A stretch of DNA of 57,444 bases from Flavobacterium zepuense (lineage in GTDB: Bacteria; Bacteroidota; Bacteroidia; Flavobacteriales; Flavobacteriaceae), in assembly GCF_007097145.1 (NCBI RefSeq), contig NZ_VJVZ01000018.1, positions 1-57,444 of the forward strand, read 5' to 3'. Shown here in pieces: positions 46,329-54,522 of the stretch (its first letter is position 1; each line of letters starts with the position of its first letter). The notes beneath the pieces are model-generated. The model saw only the letters and a program-made list of their open reading frames with translations, had not been told where the DNA came from and made no database searches. The translations under genes and the position numbers were made by a program.

Positions 46329-47047
46329 TGCAGTAATTGTTTAAGTGTTATACCTTTTTTGATGAGGGCTTTGGTGGGGAACTGTTTTTTTGTCCCTGCC
46401 AAGCTTTGCCACAATTGTATGATATTGCCCTTTACGGGGCTTTGCCCACCAATAACGTGGCTGAAATAGCTTTCAAAAAAATACCGCTGCCATTGCTCGA
46501 TGAATTCCTCTAACATGCAATCGGTTTGAATGGCAACCTTAACCGTACCCATGCAAACCCGCCCATCGTCATAGATGTTGAAAAAGGGTGCTTTGTAGAG
46601 CGGGGTCAGTTCGCTGATTGTGGTATCATCGGCTAAGGCAAATATTTTAAGGGTGGTTTTTGATGCTTTCCACAATAGCGCCGGTAGGGCTACTTTTCCG
46701 CTTGGGATGGTCAGCGCCTCGTCGAAATATAAGTTTGTGTATTGTTTAGGCGTATGCCACAGCGCAAAACCTTTGTGGTCAGGATTGATGTACAGTACGT
46801 TCTTAGGCAGTAGGCCTTTAGGCTTTAGAAAGTTTCGCTTTAATTCCGATGAAGCATCCAAGGCATTAGCCAATTGTCTGCTCTCAGTAAGGCTTAAAGG
46901 GTGCGCATTGATAGGGTGTCCATTACTATCCATATCATAGCCTTCGACATAGATATTGCTATCCGCATCGCTTTGTTTATTCTCATAAACCACAAAAGCT
47001 TTTACGGGATGGTATAGTGTACCAAAGTTCTCGGTTATATTTTTCAT
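46325..47047 (-). CDS. PRTRC system protein B (E2-like)
   Basis: 240 residues. The N-terminal half is beta-rich and the C-terminal half contains IYDDGRVCMGTVKV, where the Cys fits the position proposed for the E2-like active site in this family. I recall this family being described as a ubiquitin-conjugating-like fold (Prok-E2 type). It overlaps ThiF downstream and the F-position gene upstream by four bases each, the usual sign of translational coupling. No measured activity is known to me. Confidence 0.85.
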   Translation of the reverse strand: MKNITENFGTLYHPVKAFVVYENKQSDADSNIYVEGYDMDSNGHPINAHPLSLTESRQLANALDASSELKRNFLKPKGLLPKNVLYINPDHKGFALWHTPKQYTNLYFDEALTIPSGKVALPALLWKASKTTLKIFALADDTTISELTPLYKAPFFNIYDDGRVCMGTVKVAIQTDCMLEEFIEQWQRYFFESYFSHVIGGQSPVKGNIIQLWQSLAGTKKQFPTKALIKKGITLKQLLQ

Positions 47048-48176
47048 GGGAGTTCATTTAAAAGGGTACATAAATCATTCAGCAGCGCAAAGAGCCTGTA
47101 CTCAAAATCAAGCCCCTTTCCCTCAGGGACACTTTCCGTATCAAAAACCTCGATCAATGCGGGCTGTTCCATCTCGCAGCACTCGTTGAATGCATCGTTG
47201 AGCATCAGGTTTATCTGCTCGAACAGGCTGCCTGAAGTATCTGAGATAAAGGAGATGTACTGGTGAGCCTCAACAATCGGTTCATCCTCGTCTTCAGGTA
47301 TATCGCAAACCATGTTGCGGAAAATGTTTTGTTCGGGGTACTCCTGAAAGAGTGCCAATGCTTTTTTGGCGACATTCAGGCACGACCAATTGAGATAACC
47401 GCCTGTTTCAAAGCTTGCAACACGCGCTGCAAAGCTATCAAGGTGGCGCATGTCAAAAACCTGCTCCAATACCGTTTCGCCATTTTTTAAAGCTGCGGTG
47501 GTTTCGCCTGTAAGGCTGTTTTCCTGTTCATCGCCCTCTTCATACCATTCTTTCAGGCATTCGTAATAGCCGAATAGGTAACTGTCCTCTTCGGTATAAA
47601 AAGGCAATCGGGCTACGTGATAGAGATAGGCAAATACAGAGAGCAGCAGTTCTGCGGTCTGCCGCTGCGCTAAATCCTGCATGAGCCTGTACAGGGGTAA
47701 TACGGGGATATAGTGCAATGTCCTCCCTGTAGCATACGAATTATTTACTTCCAGTTGCAATTTCCCCGTACCGTCCTGTTTGATGGATAGCCCGGCATCC
47801 TGCCCTGAATTGCGCAATTGCCTTTGCGCATTATCATACGCCAGTAGAATGTTATAGGGATAGGCTTTATCATCAAAGAACTGAAGGACGAAGCCTTTCG
47901 ACTTGGCAAGCGTTGAAAGGCAACTAAAAAACTGATGCTCGGCATCCGCTTGGTCGGGTGTTTGCGTTGAGGCTTCATACAGGGGCAGGAACTGCTGCCT
48001 TAAAAAACCATCGGCAGTAAGTGGGTCGGGGCTGCCACCGCCTTGTTGCGCTGTACCTCCTGCGCATCGGGTAGCCTGTTCAGGTCTTTTACGAATGCGC
48101 CTATTTGCTGATAAAGTTTCCATTGGGTTTCTTTTTGGGGCGGGGTGATACGCCCTGTTACTAATTCCGTTTTCAT
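47044..48176 (-). CDS. PRTRC F-position gene with a one-base frameshift
   Basis: The upstream frame starts at ATG 48176, three bases after the stop of protein C, and encodes 58 residues (MKTELVTGRITPP..., ...THLLPMVF) before a TAA at 48002-48000. The following frame runs on from there to 47044 with 319 well-formed residues (LRQQFLPLYEAST...). The two are joined at a run of six T (minus strand); one extra T would fuse them to a ~377-residue protein. The alternative start METLSANRRIRKRPEQ inside the first frame looks like out-of-frame translation. Position suggests PRTRC F, but I could not confirm family identity. Cause may be mutation, base-call error or frameshifting. Confidence 0.75.
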
Positions 48177-48179
48177 GGT

Positions 48180-48398
48180 TTATCCTTTTGTGCCGAGTTG
48201 GGTAATGAATTTATACTGCACCTGGTCATTATTAATTACAGGCCCCTGTATGGTGGCGGTAGTAAGTATGGGGTAGGTTTGGGCATAGAAATTCAGTACT
48301 GCCTCAGGACTAAAAGCCCCTGACGGGTCGGCAAGTTCAATGTCCTGCCCTTTATCCTTGAAGGAAAATACCCTTTGTAATTGCGTGGCTATTAACAT
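48180..48398 (-). CDS. PRTRC system protein C (ubiquitin-like)
   Basis: 72 residues matching PRTRC C over its full length (LIATQLQRVFSFKDKG, AVLNFYAQTYPILTTA and IQGPVINNDQVQYKF). The family has been described as a prokaryotic ubiquitin-like fold. It ends in QLGTKG, so the mature C-terminus is already a Gly, suitable for adenylation by ThiF. The stop lies three bases before the next start, and the E gene ends two bases before its ATG. Confidence 0.9.
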   Translation of the reverse strand: MLIATQLQRVFSFKDKGQDIELADPSGAFSPEAVLNFYAQTYPILTTATIQGPVINNDQVQYKFITQLGTKG

Positions 48399-48400
48399 GG

Positions 48401-48931
48401 CTATTCGGATTTTGGTTCGTTAAATAAATCGGGTGCGAATTGTGCTGAAAGTGCTGCCTTACGGCTGCGCAGGGTTTCAGCCTCGTCGGGATAATCCTGC
48501 GGGGATGGCACTTTCATCCACGCCTCTTTATACTTGCCCTCCGCTTCGAGTTCGTCCACCTTTTTCAGGGCTTCCTCATATTTTTTCTGCTTGTCGGTCT
48601 TATCCTTATCCGCCTTAGCCGTTTTTTCTTTTTCCATTTGTGAGGCCTGTTTTGCCTGTTCCCGCTGTTTCAGGTAACTTTCCATATTGGTAAACAGGGC
48701 TGCGGTTTGTTGCACGGGATTGGCAACGGCATCAAAAAATCCCTCGTCCAGTTCGGCAACCGTACCCCTTAAAATGATGGGCGGTACTTTTTTTCGCGCA
48801 TCGTCGCCCACCTTGTCGTCGTAGAAAAGTACCGATACAATCAGCCTTTCTGTATTTTCACTTGTGATATTGATATTCCACCCGCCCTGAACCTGTAGGG
48901 CTGCAATAGATTGAAAAAAGTTCGTTTCCAT
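48401..48931 (-). CDS. PRTRC system protein E
   Basis: 176 residues. The N-terminal ~75 residues are the conserved beta-rich part (FFQSIAALQVQGGWNINITS, then IILRGTVAELDEGFF), followed by a long Lys/Glu-rich coiled coil (~85-130) and a helical tail (PSPQDYPDEAETL). It is the first PRTRC gene in the operon. Function is unknown; the coiled coil may mediate assembly. Confidence 0.85.
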   Translation of the reverse strand: METNFFQSIAALQVQGGWNINITSENTERLIVSVLFYDDKVGDDARKKVPPIILRGTVAELDEGFFDAVANPVQQTAALFTNMESYLKQREQAKQASQMEKEKTAKADKDKTDKQKKYEEALKKVDELEAEGKYKEAWMKVPSPQDYPDEAETLRSRKAALSAQFAPDLFNEPKSE

Positions 48932-48941
48932 AATCTTGTTA

Positions 48942-49181
48942 TTAATGTCCTGTGATAAATAAAAGTATAGCAGCTACAATGAAAAGAAATGATGTGAGCA
49001 TCAGTACCTTTTCGATAAGGGTCGTAAATATTGCCTTGCCGTAGCTGCTGAAATGCTGCCTACCGCCCAAGCCCCTGCGGTAAAACCTGCGCCTGTTTAC
49101 CCACAGGCGTATTACCACAGCGATAGCCATAAGGCTAAGGCTTTTATGGTGTGCTGTTATAAATGCTGTTATCGTTTCCAT
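48942..49181 (-). CDS. small two-helix membrane protein
   Basis: 79 residues with two hydrophobic segments (LSLMAIAVVIRLWV and VLMLTSFLFIVAAILLFITG) around a basic loop (RRRFYRRGLGGRQHFSSYG). Similar small proteins occur in Bacteroidota integrative elements. Function unknown. It is ten bases before the PRTRC E gene. Confidence 0.65.
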   Translation of the reverse strand: METITAFITAHHKSLSLMAIAVVIRLWVNRRRFYRRGLGGRQHFSSYGKAIFTTLIEKVLMLTSFLFIVAAILLFITGH

Positions 49182-49192
49182 GATGGTAAAGG

Positions 49193-49570
49193 TTAAGGGT
49201 TAAATAGTAAATCGACGGCAAGCGTAAATTTTCGGTTGGCGAGCTGCCTTGTCGGGGCGTAACTGGTCAGGCAATGCACGGTGTACATGACCACATAACC
49301 ATCGAATAACTGGTCGGCGAACAGCCTTTTATTTTTAGCCATTTTGGTTTTGTAACGCCTTATCTTCCGCTCTGCTTCAGTAAGCAAGGCAAACCATAAA
49401 TCCCAGTTCAAAAAGCCGTTGTTCCATGCCCTTTTATGTCCATCTTCGTCCTCCTTTACCGCCTGGCACATGCCATGTATCGCATCAAGGAATTCGGGTA
49501 TTTCGCGGGGGAACAGGTCAAATAGTACCCCCGCTTTTTCCACGTTTGTCATAACTTCCAATGTTTTCAT
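49193..49570 (-). CDS. conserved mobile-element protein of unknown function
   Basis: 125 residues, mostly helical (WNNGFLNWDLWFALLTEAERKIRRYKTKMAKNK). No motif is recognised. The position in the plasmid-like operon, 11 bases before the membrane protein gene, suggests maintenance or transfer. Confidence 0.6.
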   Translation of the reverse strand: MKTLEVMTNVEKAGVLFDLFPREIPEFLDAIHGMCQAVKEDEDGHKRAWNNGFLNWDLWFALLTEAERKIRRYKTKMAKNKRLFADQLFDGYVVMYTVHCLTSYAPTRQLANRKFTLAVDLLFNP

Positions 49571-49619
49571 GGCGTATAGATATTATGGGACGGGCATGGT
49601 TTGCTGCCCATCCCTGTTA

Positions 49620-50090
49620 TCATTTTGCTGTTTTCCGTTCTAATAAGGTTTCCAGTATTTCACAATCGCTCTCATAGGTTTCGCCCTCGAAATGGTACAA
49701 ATCTGTTTCCTCATTAAACCAGTAGGTTTCAAAATCATCGTGTTCGAGAAAGATGTCCGTTAGTACGACGTTGCGATACGTTGCCAGACCATATACACGG
49801 CAGCCCATTTCCTCATAACCAAGTGTAAATGTGGCTTGGTAATGATCCGCTATCTCTATCAGCGTTTCGATATTAGGCGCCCATCTTGTCAGGTACTGGA
49901 ATATCCCAATATCACCTTCATTCCAATAGATATCAAAGAAGTGTCCATTGCGGGTGGTATTAAAATCAGGCAAATACCCTGCGTCTTCTATTTTCTGTTT
50001 GTCCGCTATTGCCCTAAATAGCCCTTGTATCTGTTCGATTGCCCGAGGATTCCCCTCAAAAACAACCGTATTGCTGCACCAATTTGCCAT
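49620..50090 (-). CDS. YubB ferredoxin-like / DUF1281-like protein
   Basis: 156 residues starting MANWCSNTVVFEGN, followed by IDIYWNEGDIGIFQYLTRWAP and YQATFTLGYEEMG. This fits the YubB-like ferredoxin-fold proteins of plasmids and phages. Biochemical role is unknown. It lies between the DUF932 gene and the small helical protein. Confidence 0.8.
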   Translation of the reverse strand: MANWCSNTVVFEGNPRAIEQIQGLFRAIADKQKIEDAGYLPDFNTTRNGHFFDIYWNEGDIGIFQYLTRWAPNIETLIEIADHYQATFTLGYEEMGCRVYGLATYRNVVLTDIFLEHDDFETYWFNEETDLYHFEGETYESDCEILETLLERKTAK

Positions 50091-50104
50091 TGTAATTATT
50101 TTTT

Positions 50105-50137
50105 AAGGGGGCAACCACCAAAGGCGGTTGCCCCCTT
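50105..50137. other. GC-rich hairpin between DUF932 and YubB-like genes
   Basis: A near-perfect ~14-base stem starting AAGGGGGCAACC with its complement surrounds a short loop. No T-run follows on the minus strand. It may partly terminate or protect the mRNA. Confidence 0.6.
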
Positions 50138-50141
50138 GTTG

Positions 50142-51182
50142 TTAGTTGAAGTTTAAAATATCCGCACCGTGCTTTGCAAAACCTGCGCACAGGTTAAATG
50201 CGGTTTGCGCACGCTGTTGCCCCGTACCTCCCATAAGCAGGGAAGTTATTTTGGCATCATCATCCTTGTATTTGCGAAGGTTCTGAAAGTAGCCCGTCAC
50301 GCTGTTGTACGCCCCGAACACCGTTCCTGCGGTGGTCGCCATTTGTTGGGTGGGATGCGCCATAGCATATTCAAATGCACTGTCTGCCATATTGGTAAAG
50401 CAGGTGGATAGTTCTTCTTCGTTACCCTCGTGCAGGTTTTTCAACACCTCCTTGTTGGGGGCTAATGCCAATTCAATGAGCCTTTTTACTTGCTTGTCGG
50501 AAATACGCACGGTTGACCAGTCGTTATAAATCGCCTCGAGTTGCGGGGACAGGGTATCGGCGATACCCATTACTTTGTGTGCCTGTTCCAAGCGTTCCTT
50601 GGCGTTTGCGGTGTGGCGAATGCGCACGGTATTGGTCTTATTGTTCAGGGCTGCGTTAAGGGTGTTGGCGCATACCACACGCACAGGCGTAAAGGCTGCG
50701 GTAATACTTCCCGTCCCATCGTGGGAGGTTGTTAAGAATAAGTATTTTTCAATTACATCATCTTTGCCCACACGGATATAGCCCGGCAGTTTAGCGGTAA
50801 TAAAAATGCGTTCCCCTTTGCCTAATGCCCCTGCGGTTTCATAGAGGATTCCATCGCCACCGCCCACGATACTGTCAAAGAAATTAAAGGCGTCCCTGTT
50901 CTGTACGATATGGTAATCCTTGCCGACCTTATCGCCCAAAATCGCTTCGTTATCGGTGCGGTAGGTATAGAAACTACTGTCGGAAGTAACACTTAACCCG
51001 CTTGGCAAGTGGTGTATATTGGGGCGTTTATCCACCTCGTAATCCAGTCCCGCAAAGGCAATCGCCTCTTTGCTTGTGGGGTAGTCCTGTACGATTTGAC
51101 CCAATCCGTGCCATGCTTTTTGCTTTACGCTAAAAAAGCTGTCCATCCCTGTTATCTCGTTATGATTTATGTTATGTGCCAT
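50142..51182 (-). CDS. DUF932 (phage/plasmid-like) protein
   Basis: 346 residues matching the DUF932/plasmid-like protein family: SVKQKAWHGLGQIVQDYPTSKEA at the start, VVCANTLNAAL and a GTGSITAAFTPVRVVCAN segment in the middle. Such proteins are common on plasmids and conjugative elements, perhaps in DNA modification or anti-defence, but their function is unclear. It lies 43 bases after ssb on the same strand. Confidence 0.85.
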   Translation of the reverse strand: MAHNINHNEITGMDSFFSVKQKAWHGLGQIVQDYPTSKEAIAFAGLDYEVDKRPNIHHLPSGLSVTSDSSFYTYRTDNEAILGDKVGKDYHIVQNRDAFNFFDSIVGGGDGILYETAGALGKGERIFITAKLPGYIRVGKDDVIEKYLFLTTSHDGTGSITAAFTPVRVVCANTLNAALNNKTNTVRIRHTANAKERLEQAHKVMGIADTLSPQLEAIYNDWSTVRISDKQVKRLIELALAPNKEVLKNLHEGNEEELSTCFTNMADSAFEYAMAHPTQQMATTAGTVFGAYNSVTGYFQNLRKYKDDDAKITSLLMGGTGQQRAQTAFNLCAGFAKHGADILNFN

Positions 51183-51225
51183 GATTTCTAAGATTTAATA
51201 ATTAAAGAATTGAATGATTTAAGAT

Positions 51226-51624
51226 TTAAAAAGGAAGGTCGTCTTCGGGTGCTGCGGTGGTTTGCCCCTGAGTGGTCAGGTCTATGGCTGCCCGTTCTGC
51301 TGCTTCGGCCTTTTTAGCATAGCTCAACACCTTAAAGTCGTTGGTATGGAAGGTCAGGCTTCCGACTGCCTGCCCGTCCATGTTATTGTACACGTCCATG
51401 CCGATACGCCCGATTACCTGTACCACTGCACCTTTTTTAAGCACCTTTGCCCTTTTGCTACTTAGCCAATAGGCACAATTGATGTAGGTCACTACGTCTT
51501 TGTACTCGCTACTGCCTTTGGGCTTGTAGCTGTCGTTGATGGCAATACTGAAATTAACCACCTCTTTGTCCCCGCCAACCGTCTTTACGGTAGCATCTGC
51601 TGTAATACGTCCTGCGATTTCCAT
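51226..51624 (-). CDS. ssb: single-stranded DNA-binding protein
   Basis: 132 residues with an OB fold (MEIAGRITADATVKTVGG, VVNFSIAINDSYKP, QVIGRIGMDVYNN) and an acidic C-terminal tail ending DDLPF, the peptide that recruits other DNA proteins. It is shorter than and unlike a housekeeping SSB, consistent with an element-borne copy. It is the first gene of the leftward operon. Confidence 0.93.
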   Translation of the reverse strand: MEIAGRITADATVKTVGGDKEVVNFSIAINDSYKPKGSSEYKDVVTYINCAYWLSSKRAKVLKKGAVVQVIGRIGMDVYNNMDGQAVGSLTFHTNDFKVLSYAKKAEAAERAAIDLTTQGQTTAAPEDDLPF

Positions 51625-51740
51625 GACTAAAAAATTTAAGTTTTACATTTTTCACGTATCCCTTTTTTAAAGCCGTCTGCCTCCCTCAAAACACAAATGT
51701 TTTTCAAAAAAAAAAACGGAAAAAAAGAAAGCAAGAGGCC

Positions 51741-51825
51741 AGGAACCGGGTGAAGGAAAAGCGGAGCGCTATAAGTCCCGAAGGGTGGCGCAGCCATTAT
51801 GCGCGCGCAGCTTCCGCCGGTTCCT
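51741..51825. other. GC-rich inverted-repeat region upstream of ssb (origin or structured RNA)
   Basis: AGGAACCGG (51741-51749) pairs with CCGGTTCCT (51817-51825). Inside are GCGGA facing TCCGC, GGCGCAGCC and GCGCGCGC. The GC content is far above the surrounding AT-rich sequence. Position before ssb suggests a transfer or single-strand origin, or a leader RNA. The 522-base gap has no credible large gene. Confidence 0.5.
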
Positions 51826-51827
51826 AT

Positions 51828-51862
51828 CTTAGCTGCCTTTTTAGCCGTTTCGAATGAAAAAC
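51828..51862 (+). repeat. copy 1 of a 35-38 base repeat
   Basis: CTTAGCTGCCTTTTTAGCC... and ...AATGAAAAAC are shared with copy 2 at 53808. The ATGAAAAAC starts a ten-residue ORF (M K N F D I I S W L). The function is unknown. Confidence 0.55.
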
Positions 51863-51907
51863 TTCGATATTATATCTTGGCTGTAAATCGCAAGAGTAAG
51901 CTACAGA

Positions 51908-52072
51908 TTACCGCGATAAGTTGATCCTTATTGCAAGATGATCTGACCCGATAGCGGGATAGCAGTGGCATCCAACAGTACGCAGTTGATACAGCGTATA
52001 GCCCCGGTCACGCAGAGAATCGGCAATAGAATTGCAAAAGTCGATGAAATGCACTAAATATCTCTTTTTCAA
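51908..52072 (-). CDS. possible small protein (54 residues)
   Basis: A TTG-started ORF, KKRYLVHFIDFCNSIADS then RDRGYTLYQLRTVG, looks protein-like but has no recognised family. It may be a remnant. No promoter is evident. Confidence 0.2.
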   Translation of the reverse strand: MKKRYLVHFIDFCNSIADSLRDRGYTLYQLRTVGCHCYPAIGSDHLAIRINLSR

Positions 52073-52146
52073 AGCTTTATTAACGGATAATTCTGATTAA
52101 ATTGCTGTGAACTTTAGTTTTACATCACAACCTTAAATCACCTTAC

Positions 52147-53544
52147 ATGAAAAAAAAATTACTCTTAGCATTATTACTGTTTCTAACTTTATCAGGAACA
52201 GTTTCAGCCCAGGAAAAAGAAACAACAGACAGTAAAAAGGTTATCCCAATTTCATTTTCATTTGGAAGTAAATCAATTATCGAACCTGAATCATTAAAAA
52301 AAATCAAGCCAGGTGAATACTACCAAGTCGTTATTAATGGGATAAACCAGAACTTGTACAAGGTGTCAATCAATCATGCAGATTCCACCCTTACAAAAGC
52401 GTTAGAAATGCCAAGTTTCAGTACTTTTCCAATAGAAACAATTAGTACACTGATCGCCAGTATAAATCCACGAACTACAACGGTTCTAAAAAATGGAAGT
52501 GGGACTAAATTATCAGAACCTGTCGGCGATACAATGGCAGAGTATAAAATTAAGTTAACTGGACATTTAGCCATCTTGCAACAAATCCGTAAATCGATCG
52601 ATTCCCTCCAGTTGGAGTCTTATCAGTATACGCTGGAACAGCTCCGTGTAAAACCCACCAATAAACAAGGTTACAATTACGGTACTGCATTAGCTGGGAT
52701 TATTAAAATTCGTAATAAAATTGCTGAGGCTCAGATTAAAATACTCAAAGGGCAACAGGATTATCTTAAATTTTCTGAAGATCGCAAAGATGAAATTGAG
52801 GAAAAAAAAGCAACAGTTAAAGAAAACCTCAAAACTGCTGATGCCGAAATAAAAGCAGCATTTACAGCATTGGTAACCAGTTGTAGTGAAGCTCAGGCGA
52901 CCGTCAGCGCTGATAAGGTAAAAGAATTAATGACAAGTGTTGTACATGCAGAAAACAATGCAGATACCATTTATAGGTCAATGCCACTTCAGTTTACAAA
53001 GGAACAGGCAATCGTAGATATTACTATCGAACCAAGAGATCCCGCTACCTATAAATTACAGACATATAGGACTTCTGTAACTTTCCCGGCATCGAAATTA
53101 AGTTACGCCGGGGTAGGCGTTTCTTTTTATACATCAAAATTATACGACGAAGTTTACTCGCTGGAAGGCTTTGCAGTGAATGATTCAGTAACGCACTACA
53201 GGGCCCGGGAGGAATCGGTGAGCAAAAGGGAAATTGGTATTACTGCATTACTTCGGGTGGGTACACGCATTAAAAAGTACGAATGGCTGGGCATCCACGG
53301 TAGCATTGGTCCTGGTATATCCATTGGAGAGAAGGTTAAGCCACGCCTCTTAGCCGGAGGTGGGCTAGCCATTGGCACCAAACATTGTTTTACGCTTGAT
53401 GCAGGTGTGATTGCAGGTTACGTAGAGCGCCGAAGTGCCTTATCTAGTCCCGATGAAGTATTTACTGTTAAGCCTGACAATGTAACGGTATCAAAACTGA
53501 AGGCCGATTTCTTTTTCTCCCTTGGGTATCTATACCGCTTTTAA
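52147..53544 (+). CDS. exported protein with C-terminal beta-barrel-like part
   Basis: 465 residues. Signal peptide KKKLLLALLLFLTLSGTVSAQ. The middle (~150-260) is a helical coiled-coil-rich segment (KIAEAQIKILKGQQDYLKF, EEKKATVKENLKTADAE). The last ~130 residues alternate hydrophobic and polar residues and end in aromatic LGYLYRF, typical of an outer-membrane barrel end. Function is unknown. It has its own terminator. Confidence 0.75.
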   Translation: MKKKLLLALLLFLTLSGTVSAQEKETTDSKKVIPISFSFGSKSIIEPESLKKIKPGEYYQVVINGINQNLYKVSINHADSTLTKALEMPSFSTFPIETISTLIASINPRTTTVLKNGSGTKLSEPVGDTMAEYKIKLTGHLAILQQIRKSIDSLQLESYQYTLEQLRVKPTNKQGYNYGTALAGIIKIRNKIAEAQIKILKGQQDYLKFSEDRKDEIEEKKATVKENLKTADAEIKAAFTALVTSCSEAQATVSADKVKELMTSVVHAENNADTIYRSMPLQFTKEQAIVDITIEPRDPATYKLQTYRTSVTFPASKLSYAGVGVSFYTSKLYDEVYSLEGFAVNDSVTHYRAREESVSKREIGITALLRVGTRIKKYEWLGIHGSIGPGISIGEKVKPRLLAGGGLAIGTKHCFTLDAGVIAGYVERRSALSSPDEVFTVKPDNVTVSKLKADFFFSLGYLYRF

Positions 53545-53589
53545 CATCCTCGTCTTTTTAAAGTTTATAAGAAATAATTATAAATGAAC

Positions 53590-53619
53590 AAAGCCGCTCT
53601 GTACCACAGAAGCGGCTTT
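53590..53619 (+). terminator. rho-independent terminator
   Basis: AAAGCCGCT and AGCGGCTTT form the outer stem and CTGT/ACAG an inner one, then T-rich sequence. It lies 45 bases after the exported protein's stop. Confidence 0.78.
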
Positions 53620-53807
53620 TCATTCTATATCATATAAGTATTGTGAATTCAAAACCATCATTTGCAATACGGTCTTGGGGCGGATAAAAAGGTAATCATT
53701 CAGGCATGTTAAACAAATTCCCTCGAAATGCCATTTCCTGCATTCGGAGAGACCTGTATCGCTAAGGAAGGTTTTAGTCTTTTGGTTTTCGGCTGGCCTT
53801 GCCATAA

Positions 53808-53845
53808 CTTAGCTGCATTTTTTAGCCGTTTTACTTATGAAAAAC
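53808..53845 (+). repeat. copy 2 of the 35-38 base repeat
   Basis: CTTAGCTGCATTTTTTAGCC... and ...TATGAAAAAC match the copy at 51828 with a few differences, including flanking bases. Here ATGAAAAAC opens an eight-residue ORF. The 442-base gap between 53544 and 53987 also contains ORFs of 61-88 residues on both strands that I cannot support. Confidence 0.55.
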
Positions 53846-53986
53846 AATCATCAACTCAGGTAGATCAAAACAGCCTCAGCCCATTGCAGCACGGTATTGG
53901 AAAGAACAAAATGCCTTTCAAGATTGTAATTAGTAAGAGTTCTATTGAATCAGAAGCATTAGTATTTTACCCGTACTTATTTCAGC

Positions 53987-54502
53987 ATGAATAAAAGCCG
54001 GTCCATTTTTTACCTAAGCATACCAGTATGTATGATGATCCTTTTAGCTTGTTCCAATCCCGGAATGGAGATCAAGCCCATAGATGACGCATTTAACAGG
54101 CAAATGTTTACCCGCCGGGGGCTGGATAAGCGCCTTTTTCCAAGTGATGGGGTATTCCAATATTATGAGATCAGTAAGTCATCCCAGATAAAAGCTGATG
54201 CGCTTCGCACTACGCTGCTGGCTTATATCCATAAGCATTACAGCCGTAATGCGTTAAAGCAGGCAAAAAACCTGACAATCTTCTTTTATGAAAGCGGCAA
54301 GCTGAAAGAGTATAAAGACCTGCTTTACCCGTCCGCCTCCCAAAATGCAGACGGGAACTTAACCGGCCAGAATAAGGCATTACGTGCAAGGATGCGGTTG
54401 GGAGTTATAAAGAACGACAGCGCCCATTATGCCCAAACTACCTGGCTATTTTCTAAAGGAAAAGAAGCAGTAATGACAAGCGATACACTAAAAATCCAAT
54501 AA
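53987..54502 (+). CDS. small putative lipoprotein
   Basis: 171 residues. Signal peptide with lipobox (YLSIPVCMMILLACSNP). The body has no recognised motif (NLTIFFYESGKLKEYKDLLY). It lies 20 bases before the next gene and is likely co-transcribed with it. Confidence 0.68.
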   Translation: MNKSRSIFYLSIPVCMMILLACSNPGMEIKPIDDAFNRQMFTRRGLDKRLFPSDGVFQYYEISKSSQIKADALRTTLLAYIHKHYSRNALKQAKNLTIFFYESGKLKEYKDLLYPSASQNADGNLTGQNKALRARMRLGVIKNDSAHYAQTTWLFSKGKEAVMTSDTLKIQ

Positions 54503-54522
54503 CCTAAGCAAAATTTCAGCAA

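Noticed and set aside
47044..48123. 359-residue ORF with METLSANRR start as the true protein
   Set aside because: Its first ~40 residues are an out-of-frame reading of a better-placed start frame; the gene is better described as frameshifted.
53620..53994. ORFs of 61 (minus) and 88 (plus) residues in the gap before the small lipoprotein
   Set aside because: They overlap each other on opposite strands, cover the repeated segment and show no family pattern or promoter; the plus one also overlaps the real gene start.
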